DNA of 7,676 nucleotides from Coriobacteriia bacterium (GTDB taxonomy: Bacteria; Actinomycetota; Coriobacteriia; Coriobacteriales; UBA8131): contig WQXX01000049.1 of assembly GCA_009781535.1 (NCBI GenBank), forward strand, positions 1-7,676, in the 5' to 3' direction. The notes under the pieces were generated by a model. The model had not been told where the DNA came from, did not search any database, and saw only the letters and a list, made by a program, of their open reading frames with translations. Made by a program: the position numbers and the translations under genes. Shown here one piece after another: positions 4,878 through 7,676 of this stretch (its first letter is position 1; each line of letters opens with the position of its first letter).

Positions 4878-5407
4878 TGAGGCGTCCGAACTTTAAAGGA
4901 TGGGTATCCCGAGAGCTTGTGTATCTTTCTGAAGAGAATACTCTCAATCTTCGGAGACTTGCTTCGCTTGCACAAGACACAAAACCGAGGCTAAGAGAAC
5001 GCCTTGTTCTTTATGCAATCGCAACAGGACAAGTTACGAGACTAAGAAGCTACTTATATCTTGAAGACTATATTAACGAGCTTGATGATTTAGCTTTGGA
5101 GTTTAGTTCAATCGACTTGAACAACCCAAACAGTCCCAGGAACGATCAACTGCCGCCTCGATACGTAAAGGCGCTGCAATCATACCGAGCTGCGTTTCAG
5201 CAGATTGATTCACGGAACGAATCAAAGAAGCTTCGTTGGGAAAAATCTGTACAACTCCAAAAGAAAAAAGGAGTTTCGAATGCACAGATATATCAGGCTC
5301 TCAATCTTGACGCAGGCAATGTAAATGCCTATATGAAGCATGCAAATATCGACAAAGTTTCACTAAAGAATGCTACTGATATTATGGAATACCTCCATGC
5401 AGTCTAA
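4877..5407 (+). CDS. Uncharacterised 176-residue protein with putative C-terminal helix-turn-helix
   Basis: The protein is almost all helical in appearance. The N-terminal part (MRRPNFKGWVSRELVYLSEE, then RLASLAQDTKPRLRERLVLYAIATG) resembles small conserved proteins of Firmicutes that open with a helical PRLxExLxLYA segment. The C-terminal part has a lysine-rich helix (KKLRWEKSVQLQKKKG, about 115-130) followed by an HTH-like unit: GVSNAQIYQALNLDAGNVNA, about 130-149, then the conserved-looking KVSLKNATDIMEYL (about 160-173). The last motif recalls proteins with KVSLDTARKILxYL next to an LNPGNxNA turn, which I know only as hypothetical, regulator-like proteins. It starts in a TAATG overlap with the micro-ORF and has Shine-Dalgarno GAGGA 6 bases upstream. 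An autoregulator of the inverted-repeat promoter is the simplest inference; an antitoxin-like role is another. Its AT-rich codons contrast with uvrC. Confidence 0.78.
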   Translation: MRRPNFKGWVSRELVYLSEENTLNLRRLASLAQDTKPRLRERLVLYAIATGQVTRLRSYLYLEDYINELDDLALEFSSIDLNNPNSPRNDQLPPRYVKALQSYRAAFQQIDSRNESKKLRWEKSVQLQKKKGVSNAQIYQALNLDAGNVNAYMKHANIDKVSLKNATDIMEYLHAV

Positions 5408-5572
5408 ATCCATTGGCGCAGTGAGGGCGTAAAGGTTTGTTATCATTAGAATTGTGCAAATGGTATTGCTTGATGCTGACGATCCTGATGGAACCGCGTG
5501 TTCGGATACCTATGTTCGCGATTTCGAAAGGCGAACTGCACCCACAGGAATTGTAGTAAGCTGAGGATTTGT
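5408..5572 (+). other. Gap before uvrC holding a 34-codon frame of doubtful status
   Basis: An ATG at 5460 opens a 34-codon frame (MVLLDADDPDGT..., ending TGIVVS) that stops at TGA 5562-5564. That stop falls within the uvrC Shine-Dalgarno. The frame has no good ribosome binding site, but its base composition is GC-richer than the DNA before it. It could be a vestige of a gene lost when the AT-rich patch arrived, or chance. TATCAT (5441-5446) is a possible -10, but no suitable -35 was found. Confidence 0.25.
5562..5567 (+). promoter_or_regulatory. Ribosome binding site that sets the uvrC start
   Basis: TGAGGA lies 5 bases before GTG 5573, which gives the start MPVEHLADIAKQL. The frame also extends upstream to GTG 5498, but that adds 25 residues (FGYLCSRFRKANCTHRNCSK...) with no resemblance to UvrC. 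GTG 5579 is a second, slightly more distant candidate. Confidence 0.65.
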
Positions 5573-7486
5573 GTGCCCGTGGAACACCTTGCTGACATAG
5601 CCAAGCAACTGGCAGCGGTACCGCTCGACCCTGGGGTTTATCTCTGGAAGAACGAGAGTGGCGCCGTGCTGTATGTGGGCAAGGCGCGGCAGCTGCGCTC
5701 TCGGATGCGGCAATATACCGCGCTTGCGGACGAACGAGCCATGATCCCACGACTTATGGCACGGGTTGCTTCGTTTGAATATATCGTTACCAGCAACGAG
5801 CATGAGTCGCTGGTGCTGGAAAAGAACCTCATCATCCAATATAACCCGCCGTTTAACGTTGATCTTAAGGACGACAAGAGTTATCCGTTCATCGCGCTGA
5901 CGATGGGCGATGTGTTCCCGGCGATCAAATACACGCGCGAAAAGCCCGTTGCGACCACGTGTTACTTTGGGCCATATACCGATGCAGGTGCTGCCCGTCT
6001 GATGCTTGATACCGCGCGGCGCATCGTCCCTATCTGTTCTGCAAAATGTGTCGAGTGGAAGCGTATGTCTGCCTGGTTAGCCGCACACCCCGAGGACAGG
6101 ACTCCAGCTTTCAAGGTGCCGGCAACGGTCAAGCCGTGTTTTGATTCGCATGTGGGTCTGGGGCCGGGAATCTGTACGGGAGCCTGCACGCCGCAGGAGT
6201 ATGCGTTTAATGTCAAACAGGTCGCTCGCTTTCTGTCCGGCCATCATCGTGTCTTTATCCAGGCTATCGAGGACGAGATGCATGAGGCGGCAGCCGAGCT
6301 TGACTTTGAGCATGCGGCTCGCGCCAAAAGCCGTCTTGAGGCTATCGCAGCGGTACGTGACAAACAACATGTGGTGGTAGCGCCAACGCTTAATGCCGAC
6401 GTTATCGGCTTTTGGCGCGAGGAGACCATCGCAGGCGCGCACGTATTCAGTGTGCGTGAGGGTGCGGTCATGCTCAGCAACGAGTTCGTCTTGGACAAGG
6501 GCCTGGACATCGCCGACGGAGAACTGACAAGCCAGTTCCTGCTGCGCTATTACGAGCAGGCAACCAGCATCCCGCGCGAGGTAGTTATCGCTGCACGCCC
6601 CGAGGACGCCGTCGAGCTTGAAGAATGGCTGAGCGGAAAGCTCCAATCCAAGCGAGGCGCCAAGGTGCGCCTTGTCGTAGCCGTGCGCGGAGAGCGTCAC
6701 GAGCTTTTAGAGATGGCAGAACGCAACGCCAAGCACACGCTGTTGCGCTACAAGGTGCGCACGCGCTACGACGATGAACGCATCAATCGCGCCATGCTCG
6801 AGCTGGAAAGCGCGTTGGCTTTGCCCAAGGCGCCCATGCGCATCGAGTGCTTTGACATCTCAACGATTCATGGCGCGCACTCGGTTGCTTCGATGGTGGT
6901 CTTTACTACGGGCAGCCCCGACAAGGCGCAGTACCGGCGTTTCAAAATACGCATGGATGAGGGCGAGGCTAACGACGTCGCAATGATGCGTGAGGTGCTC
7001 GCGCGGCGGTACGCTGCCCAGCGTATGGCCGACAGTCGCTTTGGCTCAAAACCCGACCTGCTCATTGTGGACGGCGGCAAACCGCAGCTTACCGCCGCGC
7101 TTGCCGAGCTGGCACAGCTCGGCATAGAAGACATCCCTGTAGCGGGTCTTGCCAAACGTGACGAGGAGTTGTTCGTCACGTGGAATGACGGAAGCCCGGT
7201 TGTGCTCCCTAGTGGTTCTGCAGCCTTATATCTCGTCAAGCAGGTGCGCGACGAAGCGCACCGCTTTGCCATCACCTTCCACCGCGACCTTCGGGGCAAG
7301 GCGATGACCGTCAGTATTCTCGACGATGTCGAAGGGCTCGGCCCCAAGCGGAAAAAGGCTCTGCTGAAAACCTTCGGGTCGGTCAAGCGCCTGCGCGCAG
7401 CCTCGTTACAGGAATTAGCGGCTGTGCCAGGTTTGCCGCGTGCGGTTGCCGAGGAGCTGTTTGCAATCCTGCGCCACGAGGAATGA
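5573..7486 (+). CDS. uvrC: UvrABC system protein C (excision nuclease subunit)
   Basis: UvrC makes both incisions around bulky DNA lesions after UvrA/UvrB recognition. The 637-residue frame has the full domain order. The GIY-YIG nuclease runs from about residue 18 (PGVYLW at 20-25, LYVGKA at 33-38, LRSR, and the catalytic Glu in LVLEKN, Glu83). It is followed by FNVDLKDDKSYP, a cysteine region (Cys155, 159, 189, 201, 205), the UVR motif that contacts UvrB (about 226-261, DFEHAARAKSRLEAI), and the RNase H-like nuclease (CFDIS Asp428, Asp468, LLIVDGG Asp500, DEAHRF His563). A C-terminal helix-hairpin-helix pair (about 582-635) ends the protein. It is slightly longer than the roughly 610 residues of the E. 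coli protein, mainly through about 28 residues inserted between Cys159 and Cys189. All catalytic positions I can place look intact. GTG 5573 is chosen on its Shine-Dalgarno. Confidence 0.97.
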   Translation: MPVEHLADIAKQLAAVPLDPGVYLWKNESGAVLYVGKARQLRSRMRQYTALADERAMIPRLMARVASFEYIVTSNEHESLVLEKNLIIQYNPPFNVDLKDDKSYPFIALTMGDVFPAIKYTREKPVATTCYFGPYTDAGAARLMLDTARRIVPICSAKCVEWKRMSAWLAAHPEDRTPAFKVPATVKPCFDSHVGLGPGICTGACTPQEYAFNVKQVARFLSGHHRVFIQAIEDEMHEAAAELDFEHAARAKSRLEAIAAVRDKQHVVVAPTLNADVIGFWREETIAGAHVFSVREGAVMLSNEFVLDKGLDIADGELTSQFLLRYYEQATSIPREVVIAARPEDAVELEEWLSGKLQSKRGAKVRLVVAVRGERHELLEMAERNAKHTLLRYKVRTRYDDERINRAMLELESALALPKAPMRIECFDISTIHGAHSVASMVVFTTGSPDKAQYRRFKIRMDEGEANDVAMMREVLARRYAAQRMADSRFGSKPDLLIVDGGKPQLTAALAELAQLGIEDIPVAGLAKRDEELFVTWNDGSPVVLPSGSAALYLVKQVRDEAHRFAITFHRDLRGKAMTVSILDDVEGLGPKRKKALLKTFGSVKRLRAASLQELAAVPGLPRAVAEELFAILRHEE

Positions 7487-7502
7487 GAGGCGTCCTCTCA
7501 TT
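7482..7502 (+). terminator. Hairpin overlapping the uvrC stop codon
   Basis: AATGAGAGG (7482-7490) and CCTCTCATT (7494-7502) form a perfect 9-bp stem with the loop CGT; the uvrC TGA (7484-7486) lies within the left arm. The following bases (TCAAGAG) are not a U-run, so as an intrinsic terminator it is weak. It also lies in the gap between convergent genes and could serve either strand. Confidence 0.45.
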
Positions 7503-7505
7503 TCA

Positions 7506-7598
7506 AGAGCGCCATGAGGAATAAGGGGCTTCGTTTAGTAAGAGAGTAACGAGGATTAAGAGGCGCCGCTTTGGTAAGTTTAGTAAGAGAGCGCCATG
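7506..7598. repeat. Short direct repeats in the convergent gap
   Basis: GTTTAGTAAGAGAG occurs at 7533-7546 and 7578-7591 (45 bp apart), and AGAGCGCCATG at 7506-7516 and 7588-7598 (82 bp apart). The right-hand copies overlap the 3' end of the possible minus-strand gene, so the left-hand copies look like duplicated pieces of that gene's last codons and stop. Confidence 0.65.
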
Positions 7599-7676
7599 TA
7601 GTAATACCATGACCAGTAGTATTCAAAGGATACGTAATCGCAGAACCAGTCTTTATACCCATAAGGGTCATTAAAA
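7580..7676 (-). CDS. Possible minus-strand gene, aromatic-rich C-terminus (partial)
   Basis: Read on the minus strand from the window edge, one frame is open for 31 codons before TAA (7582-7580). It translates to FNDPYGYKDWFCDY, VSFEYYWSWYYYMA and LSY. Fifteen of 31 residues are aromatic (9 Tyr, 3 Phe, 3 Trp), with Asp, Glu and Lys between them. I do not recognise the family. The frame is convergent with uvrC, and the direct repeats beside its stop contain duplicated copies of its terminal codons. It is too short to exclude a chance frame; the start and most of the gene would lie beyond the window. Confidence 0.4.
   Translation of the reverse strand, partial: FNDPYGYKDWFCDYVSFEYYWSWYYYMALSY

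Noticed and set aside
5498..5572. Upstream GTG start for uvrC adding 25 residues
   Set aside because: The extension has no UvrC similarity and no Shine-Dalgarno, while GTG 5573 has TGAGGA at good spacing and the expected N-terminus.
6077..6700. 207-codon minus-strand frame inside uvrC
   Set aside because: It is a shadow of uvrC, whose frame is unambiguous through all domains.

Overview
The window looks like chromosomal DNA from a high-GC, Gram-positive-type bacterium. My best guess is an actinobacterium of the class Coriobacteriia. The guess rests on a large cell-surface protein with a three-helix C-terminal anchor in place of LPXTG, on a UvrC with a long insertion in its cysteine region, and on the mix of GC-rich core genes with AT-rich accessory patches. 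This placement is inference; no 16S or other phylogenetic marker is present.

Layout. (1) 1-2943: the 3' part of a large surface-protein gene on the + strand, with InlB-type beta repeats, four MBG-like modules, a Pro/Thr linker and a membrane anchor. (2) 2944-3320: a GC-rich 17-bp hairpin, a second terminator-like hairpin, several copies of an interspersed repeat headed by TGTCGCCC, and a consensus sigma-70-type promoter. (3) 3321-3612: a BrnT/BrnA toxin-antitoxin locus in which the toxin gene is reduced to its two ends, apparently by an internal deletion, while the BrnA-like antitoxin is intact. (4) 3667-3932: a tandem array with a 96-bp period whose last, partial unit runs into the next gene and seems to supply its start codon and first residues. 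(5) 3903-4505: a YacP/Rae1-type NYN-domain ribonuclease. (6) 4506-5460: a very AT-rich accessory patch with an orphan promoter, an operator-like inverted repeat overlapping a second promoter, a 23-codon micro-ORF, and a translationally coupled 176-residue protein with a putative C-terminal helix-turn-helix. (7) 5573-7486: uvrC, the nucleotide excision repair endonuclease, complete. (8) 7487-7676: a hairpin overlapping the uvrC stop codon, short direct repeats, and the 3' end of a possible minus-strand gene with an extremely aromatic C-terminus.

How it fits together. UvrC and the NYN RNase are housekeeping genes and the surface protein is a long host- or matrix-facing adhesin-like gene. The stretches between them act as accessory slots holding a decayed toxin-antitoxin pair, repeat elements and a self-contained HTH locus with its own promoter and operator. 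The observations most worth a second look are the repeat that appears to have become the 5' end of yacP, the gutted brnT beside an intact brnA, and the micro-ORF/HTH pair with its 11-bp inverted-repeat operator.
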